Origin: SIG454 sp045646365
GTDB lineage: Bacteria; Bacillota; Clostridia; Monoglobales; Monoglobaceae
DNA length: 64,000 bases
NCBI GenBank assembly: GCA_045646365.1
Contig: JAZRKP010000075.1
Location: forward strand, 189,194-253,193
Reading direction: 5' to 3'
Shown here: positions 16,008 to 24,201 of the stretch, one piece after another
How positions within the stretch are numbered: the first letter of the stretch is position 1
Layout of the letters: every line of letters starts with the position of its first letter
The notes under the pieces: generated by a model
Databases searched by the model: none
What the model saw: only the letters and a program-made list of their open reading frames with translations
Told to the model about the DNA's origin: nothing
Program-made: the position numbers and the translations under genes

Positions 16008-18146
16008 ATGGCGAAACAGAAAACGAGTATTAAAATAAAGGCTCCGCTTTTGGGTGAGGTAATTCCCATAAGCGAGGTTAAAGACAAAACTTTTTCAGAA
16101 AAGATTTTGGGTGATGGGGTTGCTGTCATTCCTAAAAATGGGCAGATTGTCAGTCCCGTAGACGGAACCCTGTCCTCTGTTGCAGACACAAAGCACGCTT
16201 TCAGCTTCACATCAAATGACGGTCTTGAAGTCCTTGTTCATATAGGACTTGACACCGTTTCGTTGAAAGGTGAGGGCTTTAAGGTTTATAAAAAGCCGGG
16301 CGACAAGGTTAAGGCAGGAGAACTTGTTGGTGAGGTTGACCTGTCTGTTTTGAAAGAGAAAAATATAAGTCCTGTAACCCCTGTTATTGTGTGTAACCTT
16401 AAAGAAAATTCGGAAATTATAATGAACAGTAAAAATGTGACGATTGATAATGGCGTTTTGTTTTCTGTTTCAGAGGATAAGGAAAGCGGACAGGAAAATG
16501 TACCTGATAAAAAGAAAAACAGTAAGTTTTTTGACTTTCTGCAAAAGCTTGGCAAGGTCTTAATGGTGGTTATCGCCGTTATGCCTGCGGCGGGGATTAT
16601 GATAAGTATAGGAAAGCTTATTTCTATGTCAGGCGCAGATATTTCACTTGTTGCAAGAACGGGAAGTATAATTGAAAATATCGGCTGGGCAATTATAAGT
16701 AATCTACACATTTTGTTTGCGGTTGCAATAGGCGGTTCCTGGGCAAAGGAGAGGGCAGGTGGCGCATTTGCAGCACTTCTTGCATTCATTCTTATAAATA
16801 ATATAACGGGTAATATTTTTGGTGTAACCAATGCTATGCTTGCTGACGGTGAGGCAACAACAAAAACTCTTTTTGGTCAGACAATAGCGGTTGACGGATA
16901 TTTTACTTCAGTTTTAGGCTCGCCCGCTCTTAATATGGGTGTGTTTGTCGGTATAATAGCAGGTTTTTTAGGCGGAATTATCTATAATAAATACTACAAT
17001 TTCAGAGGACTGCCTGATGTTTTGTCGTTCTTTAACGGTAAGCGATTTGTTCCGCTTGTTGTTATTTTCTGGTCAGTAATCGTTTCACTTATAATGGCGG
17101 TTGTGTGGCCTGTCGTTCAGCTCGGAATCAATTCTTTCGGGTTGTGGATTGCAAATTCAGCGGACACCTCCCCGATTCTTGCCCCGTTTATCTACGGAAC
17201 ACTTGAAAGACTGCTCCTTCCGTTCGGACTTCATCATATGCTCACGATTCCAATGAATTATACCTCTTTTGGCGGAACTTATATTATACAGACGGGAGCC
17301 AATGCAGGAACAACTGTGTTTGGTCAGGACCCGTTGTGGTTTGCGTGGATTTCGGACCTTATAGGCTTTAAAAATGCAGGAAATACTGAGGCGTATAATA
17401 CTCTTTTGACAACTATAACTCCAGCAAGATTTAAGGTGGGACAGATGATTGGGGCAACGGGACTTTTGCTCGGCGTTGGACTTGCTATGTATAAACGGGT
17501 TGATAAAGATAAGAGGAAATCCTATCGCTCAATGTTCGTTTCAACGGCTCTTGCGGTATTTTTGACAGGGGTAACCGAACCTATCGAGTTTATGTTTATG
17601 TTCTGTGCTATTCCTCTTTATATTGTTTATTCACTTTTACAGGGATTGGCATTTGCGGCGGCAGGCGTTGTGAATTTAAGACTTCATTCCTTTGGGAATA
17701 TCGAGCTTTTGACCAGAATACCAATGTCGGTCAGCGCAGGACTGACGGGGGATATAATAAATTTTGTTATAACTACGGCGATTTTCTTCGCGGTTGGATA
17801 TTTTGTCGCTTATTATATGATAGGGAAGTTTGGCTATGCAACACCTGGACGAATGGGAAATTATACAGATGCAACCCTTGAGGAAGTGCCGAGTAATAAG
17901 GAAGAAAACAAAAATTCTCAGGCGGAGCGGATTATTGCATTGCTTGGAGGACGGGAGAACATTTCATTTGTTGACGCTTGTATGACAAGACTGAGAATAA
18001 CGGTTAAGGAGCCGTCAAAAGTGGCAGAGTTTGAAGAGTGGAAAAAAGAGGGTGCTCTTGGACTATTCAAAAAAGGCACAGGTATTCAGGCGGTGTACGG
18101 ACCGAAAGCTGATGTTTTAAAATCTGATATAAATGACATTTTATAG
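16008..18146 (+). CDS. glucose/maltose-type PTS permease, domains IIA-IIC-IIB
   Basis: A 712-residue phosphotransferase permease of the glucose superfamily that imports and phosphorylates a sugar. Domain order is IIA (about 5-140; His78 in VLVHIGLDTV is the phosphorylation site, His63 supports it), a linker rich in Lys/Glu, IIC (about 180-625, ten or so membrane segments; GLHHMLTIPMNYTSFGG and the GVTEPIEFMFMF substrate region), then IIB (about 640-712; Cys658 in DACMTRLRI). Usual Firmicute glucose enzymes run IIC-IIB-IIA; here IIA leads. Between glgP and malQ, a maltose or maltodextrin-derived sugar or glucose is the likely substrate. AAAGGAAG precedes the start. Confidence 0.88.
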   Translation: MAKQKTSIKIKAPLLGEVIPISEVKDKTFSEKILGDGVAVIPKNGQIVSPVDGTLSSVADTKHAFSFTSNDGLEVLVHIGLDTVSLKGEGFKVYKKPGDKVKAGELVGEVDLSVLKEKNISPVTPVIVCNLKENSEIIMNSKNVTIDNGVLFSVSEDKESGQENVPDKKKNSKFFDFLQKLGKVLMVVIAVMPAAGIMISIGKLISMSGADISLVARTGSIIENIGWAIISNLHILFAVAIGGSWAKERAGGAFAALLAFILINNITGNIFGVTNAMLADGEATTKTLFGQTIAVDGYFTSVLGSPALNMGVFVGIIAGFLGGIIYNKYYNFRGLPDVLSFFNGKRFVPLVVIFWSVIVSLIMAVVWPVVQLGINSFGLWIANSADTSPILAPFIYGTLERLLLPFGLHHMLTIPMNYTSFGGTYIIQTGANAGTTVFGQDPLWFAWISDLIGFKNAGNTEAYNTLLTTITPARFKVGQMIGATGLLLGVGLAMYKRVDKDKRKSYRSMFVSTALAVFLTGVTEPIEFMFMFCAIPLYIVYSLLQGLAFAAAGVVNLRLHSFGNIELLTRIPMSVSAGLTGDIINFVITTAIFFAVGYFVAYYMIGKFGYATPGRMGNYTDATLEEVPSNKEENKNSQAERIIALLGGRENISFVDACMTRLRITVKEPSKVAEFEEWKKEGALGLFKKGTGIQAVYGPKADVLKSDINDIL

Positions 18147-18154
18147 GAGGGAAT

Positions 18155-18967
18155 ATGAAGCTTTTAACAATAAACACTCATAGTCTGCTTGAGGATAATT
18201 ATGAGGAAAAATGTAATATATTTGTTGATGCAATAGTTAAGATTAAGCCCGACATAATCGCTATGCAAGAGGTTAATCAGACAGTTTCGGGAGAAATTGC
18301 ATCATCACCTGAGGTTTTTGGATGCAGAGGCGAAAATGAAATTCCCGTAAAGGCGGATAACCACGCCCTGAAGATTTCACAGATGCTTGAAAAAAGAGGG
18401 GAACACTATTTCTTTTGCTGGGATGCAATTAAGTGCGGATATAAAAAGTATGACGAGGGAATTGCTTTGTTTTCCCGAAAACCGATAGAGAAAGCGGAGA
18501 GCTTTTACCTGACGGACTGCAAGGAATATGAGAATTTTAAAACAAGAAAAGCACTCGCTGTCTGGATAGATGATAAGATTTTTGTCAGCGTTCATACGGG
18601 TTGGTATGACGATGAGGATGAGCCATTTTCAAATCAGTTAAAGAAACTGAACAAGGTTTTAAAGCCGTATATGGACAAGGAAATTTATCTTTTGGGTGAT
18701 TTCAATGTGCCATCTCACAGAGAGGATGGAGGCTATCCTGAAATTTTGGAGTCAGGTTGGTTTGACACTTATAATATGGCGGTGGATAAGGACGGCGGTT
18801 ATACTGTTGAAGGTAAAATTGACGGCTGGCTCTATGAAAGCGAGAGAAAGAGAATTGACTATATTTTCGTGAATCGTGAAATAAAAATAAAATCTTCACG
18901 GATAATCTTTAATGATAATAACGAAAAAAGAATTTCAGACCACAACGGGATTCTGGTCGAGCTTTAA
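18155..18967 (+). CDS. endonuclease/exonuclease/phosphatase-fold protein
   Basis: A 270-residue soluble protein with the metal-dependent EEP (DNase I/sphingomyelinase) fold: INTHSLL near the N-terminus, IIAMQEVNQ with the metal-binding Glu, VSVHTGW, LLGDFNVPSH with Asp-x-Asn, and SDHNGILVEL with the terminal Asp-His pair. It has no signal peptide, so it acts inside the cell. Members of this fold cut phosphodiesters or remove phosphates; the substrate cannot be told from sequence. It lies between the PTS permease (8 bp gap, with AGGAGGG) and malQ (11 bp gap), so a part in sugar-phosphate handling is possible. Confidence 0.8.
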   Translation: MKLLTINTHSLLEDNYEEKCNIFVDAIVKIKPDIIAMQEVNQTVSGEIASSPEVFGCRGENEIPVKADNHALKISQMLEKRGEHYFFCWDAIKCGYKKYDEGIALFSRKPIEKAESFYLTDCKEYENFKTRKALAVWIDDKIFVSVHTGWYDDEDEPFSNQLKKLNKVLKPYMDKEIYLLGDFNVPSHREDGGYPEILESGWFDTYNMAVDKDGGYTVEGKIDGWLYESERKRIDYIFVNREIKIKSSRIIFNDNNEKRISDHNGILVEL

Positions 18968-18978
18968 AGGAGGAGAAT

Positions 18979-20478
18979 ATGCGAAAAGCAGGAATCTTGC
19001 TCCCCATAACCGCCCTTCCGTCAAATTACGGAATAGGGTGCTTTTCGGGGAGTGCGTATACCTTTGTTGACTGGCTGAATAAGTCGGGGCAAAGCTTCTG
19101 GCAAATTCTGCCTTTGACACATACGACCTATGGGGATTCACCGTATCAGTCTCCGTCATCATTTGCAGGGAATCCGTATATGATAAGCCTTGATAGCTTA
19201 ATAGAGGAAGAACTTCTTAAAAGGTCGGAGTGCGATGAGGTTGATTTGGGAGACAAAAATGACAGCGTTGACTATAAAAAGCAATATGAAAACAGGTATC
19301 CTCTTTTGAAAAAGGCTTTTTCCCGTTTCAGGAAAAATACCGATTTCCGGGAGTTTAAGAAGAAGAACGACTGCTGGCTTGATGACTATGCTTTGTTTAT
19401 GGCGATAAAAGAAAGTTATGGTGGAAAACCGTGGCAAAAATGGGGAAAGCCGTTACGGAGCAAAGACGAGGATGCGATTGCACAATTCCGTGAAAAGTCG
19501 GAAAATGAGGTGGAGTTTTATAAGTTTCTCCAGTTTAAGTTTTTTGAACAGTGGGGAAAACTCAAGAAATATGCAAACCAAAAAGGTATTTTGATTATCG
19601 GCGATATTCCAATATACGCCTCTGCTGACAGTGCTGATGCCTGGGCGAATCCGCAACTTTTTAAGCTTTCGGAAAACGGAATCCCGAAAGAGGTTGCGGG
19701 GTGTCCGCCTGACGGATTCTCTCCTAAAGGTCAGCTCTGGGGCAATCCCGTTTATGACTGGGAAGCTCATAAGAAAGAGGACTATGAATGGTGGGTAAAA
19801 AGAATAGAGCATAATTTTGATATGTATGACTATCTTAGAATTGACCATTTTCGTGGGTTTGATGAATATTATGCCATTCCCTATGGGAGCGACGATGCAA
19901 CAAACGGGAAATGGGAACAAGGTCCGGGGATTGAGCTTTTTGATAAGCTGAAAGAACAGCTTGGCGAAAAAGAAATAATAGCAGAGGATTTGGGATTTGT
20001 TACCCCGTCAGTTAAGAAACTTCTGCGAGATACAGGGTTTGCAGGAATGAAAGTTCTTGAGTTTGCATTTGACACAAGGGATACCGGGGAGACAAACGAT
20101 TATCTTCCTCATAACTACCCCGAAAATTGTATTGCATACACAGGAACACACGACAACCAAACACTCTATTCATGGCTTATGGAAAGCCCTGAGGATGAAA
20201 TCCTGTCTGTCCGCAGATATCTTTGTGATTATTACACTCCAACGGATAAACTGGTGAATCCGATGATTGCAAGCATTATGAAAAGTCAGGCTAAAATCTG
20301 TATCGTTCCCATTGCGGACTATCTTGGCTTATCGGACAATGCAAGAATAAACAAGCCATCAAGCGTGGGGAATAACTGGAAATGGCGGTTGAAAAAAGGT
20401 GAGCTTACTGATAATAAAGCGGAAGAAATTTACAGTATGCTAAAACGCTATGGCAGGGAAAATATGGGGCTGTCTTAA
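18979..20478 (+). CDS. malQ: 4-alpha-glucanotransferase (amylomaltase)
   Basis: A 499-residue GH77 enzyme that transfers alpha-1,4-glucan segments, releasing glucose and lengthening maltodextrins for the phosphorylase. Landmarks: RKAGILLPITALPSNYGIG, the nucleophile Asp in YLRIDHFRGF, the acid/base Glu in IIAEDLGF, YTGTHDNQT, and RINKPSSVGNNWKWR near the end. The length is normal. AAAGGAGGAG precedes the ATG. The last gene of the operon; a terminator follows within 20 bp. Confidence 0.94.
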   Translation: MRKAGILLPITALPSNYGIGCFSGSAYTFVDWLNKSGQSFWQILPLTHTTYGDSPYQSPSSFAGNPYMISLDSLIEEELLKRSECDEVDLGDKNDSVDYKKQYENRYPLLKKAFSRFRKNTDFREFKKKNDCWLDDYALFMAIKESYGGKPWQKWGKPLRSKDEDAIAQFREKSENEVEFYKFLQFKFFEQWGKLKKYANQKGILIIGDIPIYASADSADAWANPQLFKLSENGIPKEVAGCPPDGFSPKGQLWGNPVYDWEAHKKEDYEWWVKRIEHNFDMYDYLRIDHFRGFDEYYAIPYGSDDATNGKWEQGPGIELFDKLKEQLGEKEIIAEDLGFVTPSVKKLLRDTGFAGMKVLEFAFDTRDTGETNDYLPHNYPENCIAYTGTHDNQTLYSWLMESPEDEILSVRRYLCDYYTPTDKLVNPMIASIMKSQAKICIVPIADYLGLSDNARINKPSSVGNNWKWRLKKGELTDNKAEEIYSMLKRYGRENMGLS

Positions 20479-20481
20479 AAT

Positions 20482-20546
20482 GTCCGCATAGTGAAAACGG
20501 CAAGGAAAACTTAAGGTTTTCCTCGCCGTTGTTTGCTTTTTAAAAG
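20482..20546 (+). terminator. malQ terminator, resembling the core of the 252-bp repeat
   Basis: The 15-base arms 20496-20510 and 20516-20530 pair with one mismatch and are followed by GTTTGCTTTTT. The sequence TGTCCGCAT...AAAACGGCAAGGAAAAC...GCCGTTGTTTGCTTTT matches the central part of the repeat at 23058-23124 in order, with a shorter region between TGTCCGCAT and the stem and a few changes. It is either a relic of that element co-opted as terminator or a related terminator family. mscL converges from the other side. Confidence 0.6.
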
Positions 20547-20548
20547 TA

Positions 20549-20968
20549 TTACTGCTTGTCTTTTAAAAGGTCACGAATTTCTGCAAGAAGTTCTTCAGTT
20601 GTCGGACCAGCAGGCGCTGCAGGAGCTTCTTCAACTTTCTTCTCGAACTTAGATTTCGCTTTTGTAATAATTCTTAAAAAGAGGAAAATACAGAAAGCAA
20701 TGATAAAGAAGTCGATTACGCTCTGGAGAAAATCACCGTATAAAAGTGCGTTCTCTGCAACCTCAACCCCGTCAACAGTTGTTGCAGGAGTTATAACCCA
20801 TTTAAGGTCGCTGAAATTCATTTTGCCGATTAAAAGAGAAAGGAGCGGCATAATGATGTTATTAACGAGCGCTGTAACGATTTTTCCGAAAGCACCACCG
20901 ATAATAACACCGACAGCCATATCGATGATATTTCCCTTAAAAGCAAATTTTTTGAACTCATTCCACAT
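20549..20968 (-). CDS. mscL: large-conductance mechanosensitive channel
   Basis: A 139-residue membrane channel that opens under membrane tension and releases solutes on osmotic downshift. The conserved N-terminal WNEFKKFAFKGNIIDMAVGVIIGGAFGKIV forms the pore helix (TM1); a second membrane helix is DFFIIAFCIFLFLRII, followed by a charged C-terminal helix (ELLAEIRDLLKDK). The start is ATG at 20968 after GGAGGG; the upstream in-frame residues do not fit the family. Confidence 0.94.
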   Translation of the reverse strand: MWNEFKKFAFKGNIIDMAVGVIIGGAFGKIVTALVNNIIMPLLSLLIGKMNFSDLKWVITPATTVDGVEVAENALLYGDFLQSVIDFFIIAFCIFLFLRIITKAKSKFEKKVEEAPAAPAGPTTEELLAEIRDLLKDKQ

Positions 20969-21070
20969 AATAAAACCCTCCAAATTGTATAATAAAGTCA
21001 TTATACCACACTTTTTGTCAAATGGAAATAAAAAAATTATGTAAATTTTAACAAAATATTTTCAAAAGTA

Positions 21071-21099
21071 TAGACAAAATATATAAAATGGAGTATAAT
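21071..21099 (+). promoter_or_regulatory. typA promoter
   Basis: TAGACA (21071-21076), exactly 17 bp, then a perfect TATAAT (21094-21099), 30 bp before the typA ATG. Confidence 0.75.
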
Positions 21100-21128
21100 T
21101 TCTTTTGGAAAAAGAGAGGTTAAAAAGA

Positions 21129-22949
21129 ATGAGAAGAGAAGATTTAAGAAATATTGCAATAATTGCCCATGTTGACCACGGAAAAACAACCCTGGTTGAC
21201 GAGATGCTTAAGCAGGGCGGAATATACCGTGAAAATCAGGTTGTTGCTGAAAGAGTTATGGATAACAACGATTTGGAGAGGGAAAGAGGAATAACAATCC
21301 TTGCGAAAAATACCTCTGCATATTATAAGGATATAAAAATCAATATTGTTGATACCCCGGGCCACGCTGATTTCGGCGGTGAGGTTGAGCGTATACTCAA
21401 AATGGTTAATGGTGTAATTTTGCTTGTTGACGCCGCGGAAGGTCCTATGCCACAAACGAGATTTGTGCTTCAGAAGGCTCTTGAACTTAACCACAGAATT
21501 ATTATCGTTGTAAATAAGATTGACCGTCCTGATGCCAGACTTTCAGAGGTTGGAGACGAGGTCTTAGAACTTTTGTTCGACCTTGATGCCAATGAAGAAC
21601 AGCTTGACAGCCCGATAATTTACTGCTCGGGAAGAGCGGGAACGGCATCTCTTGACCCGTATAATCAGGGTGAAAATCTTGAGGTTTTATTTGAAACTAT
21701 CAAGGATTATATCAATCCGCCTGAGGGTGATGAAAACGGTGAACTTTCAATGCTCGTTTCGTCTATCGAATATAATGAATATGTAGGGCGAATTGCTGTG
21801 GGCAGAATTGAGAGAGGTAGCCTTAAACAAAATCAGGAAATTATGGTTTGTGATTATCACGAAAAGCATCAGCCCTATAAGGCGAAAGTGGTTAATATAT
21901 ATCAGATTGACGGCCTTTCAAAAACTACGGTTGAAAATGCAACTGTTGGGGATATTGTCTGCATTTCGGGGATAACTGATATAAATATTGGTGATACAGT
22001 TACATCTTTAGCAGACCCAACACCGCTACCATTTGTTAAAATAAGCGAGCCGACGATTGAAATGACTTTTTCGGTAAATGACAGCCCGTTTGCAGGGAAA
22101 GAGGGCAAGTTTGTAACTTCCCGTCAGCTCAGGGACAGACTCTACCGTGAGCTTTTAAAGGATGTATCTCTCCGAGTTTCTGACGGCGACCATACGGATA
22201 GCTTTAAGGTTGCGGGCAGAGGGGAAATGCACATCTCAATTTTGATTGAAACAATGCGCCGTGAGGGGTTTGAGTTCTCAGTAAGCACACCGAAAGTTCT
22301 TTATAAGGAAATAGACGGCGAGTTGAATGAGCCTATGGAAAAACTGGTCATTGATGTTCCCGAGGAGTCAATGGGTGCAGTTATGGAGAAAATGGGAATA
22401 AGAAAAGGCGAACTCCTTAATATGACTCCTGTTGGAAGTCGTATGCGACTTGAATATAAAATTCCTGCACGAGGTCTTTTGGGTTATAGAAACGAATTTA
22501 TGACAGATACCAAAGGCGAGGGAATTTTAAACTCCGTCTTTATGGGATATGAGCCGTTCAAGGGCGAAATAACCAAGAGATTTACAGGCTCTTTGGTGTC
22601 TTTTGATACAGGCGATGCCGTTGGATATGGTCTCTTTAAGGTTCAGGAAAGAGGAGCTCTCTTTATAGGACCGAACACTCCTGTTTATGAGGGAATGATT
22701 GTTGGTATGAACCCGAAAATGGAGGACTTGGCAGTTAATGTCTGCAAGAAAAAACAGCTTACAAATACCCGTGCGTCAGGAAGCGATGAGGCGCTCCGCC
22801 TTGTTCCGCCGGTTATTTTGAGCCTTGAGGCTTGCCTTGAATTTCTTGCTGACGACGAGCTTTTAGAGGTAACTCCGAAAAGCTTAAGACTCCGCAAAAG
22901 AATATTAAACACAGAACTCCGCCTTAAAGCCAGAGGAAAAAATAAGTAA
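21129..22949 (+). CDS. typA: ribosome-associated translational GTPase TypA/BipA
   Basis: A 606-residue GTPase of the EF-G-like class that binds ribosomes and helps 50S assembly and stress adaptation. The P-loop is IIAHVDHGKTTLV (about 11-23); DTPGHADFGGEVER and NKIDRPDAR are the G3 and G4 motifs; the C-terminal half has the BipA-specific MNPKMEDLAVNVCKKK and TNTRASGSDEA. The start is ATG at 21129 after AGAGAGG; a TTG at 21105 is in frame but adjoins the -10 element. Monocistronic. Confidence 0.95.
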   Translation: MRREDLRNIAIIAHVDHGKTTLVDEMLKQGGIYRENQVVAERVMDNNDLERERGITILAKNTSAYYKDIKINIVDTPGHADFGGEVERILKMVNGVILLVDAAEGPMPQTRFVLQKALELNHRIIIVVNKIDRPDARLSEVGDEVLELLFDLDANEEQLDSPIIYCSGRAGTASLDPYNQGENLEVLFETIKDYINPPEGDENGELSMLVSSIEYNEYVGRIAVGRIERGSLKQNQEIMVCDYHEKHQPYKAKVVNIYQIDGLSKTTVENATVGDIVCISGITDINIGDTVTSLADPTPLPFVKISEPTIEMTFSVNDSPFAGKEGKFVTSRQLRDRLYRELLKDVSLRVSDGDHTDSFKVAGRGEMHISILIETMRREGFEFSVSTPKVLYKEIDGELNEPMEKLVIDVPEESMGAVMEKMGIRKGELLNMTPVGSRMRLEYKIPARGLLGYRNEFMTDTKGEGILNSVFMGYEPFKGEITKRFTGSLVSFDTGDAVGYGLFKVQERGALFIGPNTPVYEGMIVGMNPKMEDLAVNVCKKKQLTNTRASGSDEALRLVPPVILSLEACLEFLADDELLEVTPKSLRLRKRILNTELRLKARGKNK

Positions 22950-22980
22950 TAATAAAAGACCGCATTTGCGGTCTTTTATT
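22950..22980. terminator. terminator, left copy flanking repeat A
   Basis: A 31-bp palindrome: TAATAAAAGACCGC, loop ATTT, GCGGTCTTTTATT. It ends typA transcription. The same 31-bp sequence recurs at 23234-23264 on the far side of the repeat, differing only in the four loop bases. Confidence 0.9.
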
Positions 22981-22981
22981 T

Positions 22982-23233
22982 CAGACTGTCGAAAAACTTG
23001 CTCTACCGCAAGCAAAGATAATATAAAAGAAAAATTGTAGGGACAGACGATTTCGATTGTCCGCATAAAATAACATTAAAACGGCAAGGAAAACATCGAA
23101 TTTTCCTTGCCGTTGCTTGCTTTTCACAAAATCGTTCTCTGGAGTACCATTGTACGCCGACGAAAACGATTTTGCAAAATATATCTGCGTTTTTAGACAT
23201 CTGACTCAGCGTGTCGAATTTATCGACACGCTG
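22982..23233 (+). mobile_element. 252-bp structured non-coding repeat, copy A (MITE-like)
   Basis: This element has a near-identical copy at 41756-42007 in the opposite orientation, equal in length, with about five base differences by eye. The ends are related inverted repeats: left CAGACTGTCGA, right (read inwards) CAGCGTGTCGA. Internal hairpins: CTTGC/GCAAG (22997-23001 with 23008-23012), GGACA/TGTCC (23041-23045 with 23058-23062), a 14-bp stem AACGGCAAGGAAAA (23080-23093 with 23101-23114), a 10-bp stem CAAAATCGTT (23127-23136 with 23165-23174), and an 11-bp stem at the right end (23207-23217 with 23223-23233). It lacks a transposase, so it would be non-autonomous. It sits between convergent typA and the araC-type gene inside a doubled terminator. 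Confidence 0.8.
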
Positions 23234-23264
23234 TAATAAAAGACCGCGGAGGCGGTCTTTTATT
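23234..23264. terminator. terminator, right copy flanking repeat A
   Basis: The second copy of the 31-bp palindrome, with loop GGAG. The stop codon of the reverse AraC-type gene (23260-23262) lies in its right arm, so it terminates that gene on the minus strand. Confidence 0.85.
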
Positions 23265-24084
23265 GTCTGTATTTTTTTGGGGAGATGCCAAATTCCTTTT
23301 TGAAAACACGGAGGAAATAGTTATAGTCGGAAAAACCTACGGCATCAGAAATTTCGGGGATTTTCATATCTGTTGTTTTTATCAGAAACTTAGCCTTTTC
23401 AAGACGCTTTTTCTTAATGAAATTTGCAATACCACCGCTTGTGTATTGTTGCATTGTGTTATAAAGACGGGTTCTTTTTATGTTGAACTCCGTGCAAAGC
23501 CGCTCGACAGTTATTTCTTCGCATATATGGTCCTCAATATAGCTTTCAATACTGTCTATAAGTTGTTTTCCTGAAAGCTGAACCATTTCCTTAAGGAGAA
23601 TATATTCCGTGAAAACATCAAGGATTTTTGCAGCGGCAAGAATCTGTTTGTTGTTTCTGTATTTTATTTTCTTTATACTTTTGGAAAAGTCTTTGTCGAT
23701 ATTATAATCCTTACAGATTTCGGTCATTTTCTGAATAAGTTCGTCTTTATTCTTGTTGTCGCTGATTTGTCCGAACATCATATATCCAATAATTCTGCCG
23801 TTTTCCTTAATAGGTGCGACTACCTCCGTAAGCCCTATATGGCATTTATAAATATGGAGAGTTCCCGTTTTATTGCAGTTAAGACAAGCCTCTCTGTTGG
23901 ATAAAAGGCATTTATTACGAAATTCCTCACTCTCTCTCATATACATACAAAATATTTTTTTGTCAAGAGGATATGAAATAAGTTCGGTAAAATTCTCGTC
24001 AAACAATGCAATTTTTATCCCTGTCAGAACATAAAAATTCTGCATAAGCTCCATAAGTTCCTTATCTTGAAACAGTAATGTCAT
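23260..24084 (-). CDS. AraC-family regulator with PocR sensory domain
   Basis: A 274-residue transcription factor. The N-terminal PocR ligand-binding domain (about 1-150) starts LLFQDKELMELMQNFYVLTGI and carries cysteines 46, 59, 67, 70 and 81 (CLLSNREACLNC, YKCHIGLTEVV, then GRIIGYMMFGQ). The C-terminal AraC double helix-turn-helix (about 170-274) ends with the signature ISDAVGFSDYNYFLRVFKKEFGISPKKYRQ. PocR-type sensors respond to small carbon compounds such as propanediol. It is divergent from the isomerase-kinase-DUF4432 operon, which it probably controls. GGCGG precedes the ATG. Confidence 0.88.
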   Translation of the reverse strand: MTLLFQDKELMELMQNFYVLTGIKIALFDENFTELISYPLDKKIFCMYMRESEEFRNKCLLSNREACLNCNKTGTLHIYKCHIGLTEVVAPIKENGRIIGYMMFGQISDNKNKDELIQKMTEICKDYNIDKDFSKSIKKIKYRNNKQILAAAKILDVFTEYILLKEMVQLSGKQLIDSIESYIEDHICEEITVERLCTEFNIKRTRLYNTMQQYTSGGIANFIKKKRLEKAKFLIKTTDMKIPEISDAVGFSDYNYFLRVFKKEFGISPKKYRQ

Positions 24085-24201
24085 AATTATCCGCCTTTCT
24101 GGACAAATTTACAGTTTTTTGTATAATAATTACTATAATTATAACACAATTTATTGTAAAATCAAGATATAAATATAAAATTATCAAGGAGGTATTTTAT
24201 T

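Noticed and set aside
23003..23200. Reverse reading frame of 65 codons inside repeat A, with a matching 96-codon frame in repeat B (41696-41986)
   Set aside because: The two readings agree only because the DNA repeats are 98% identical. The copy B frame begins inside the esterase gene, there is no ribosome binding site, and the composition (many Cys, Phe, Arg from hairpin arms) is not protein-like.
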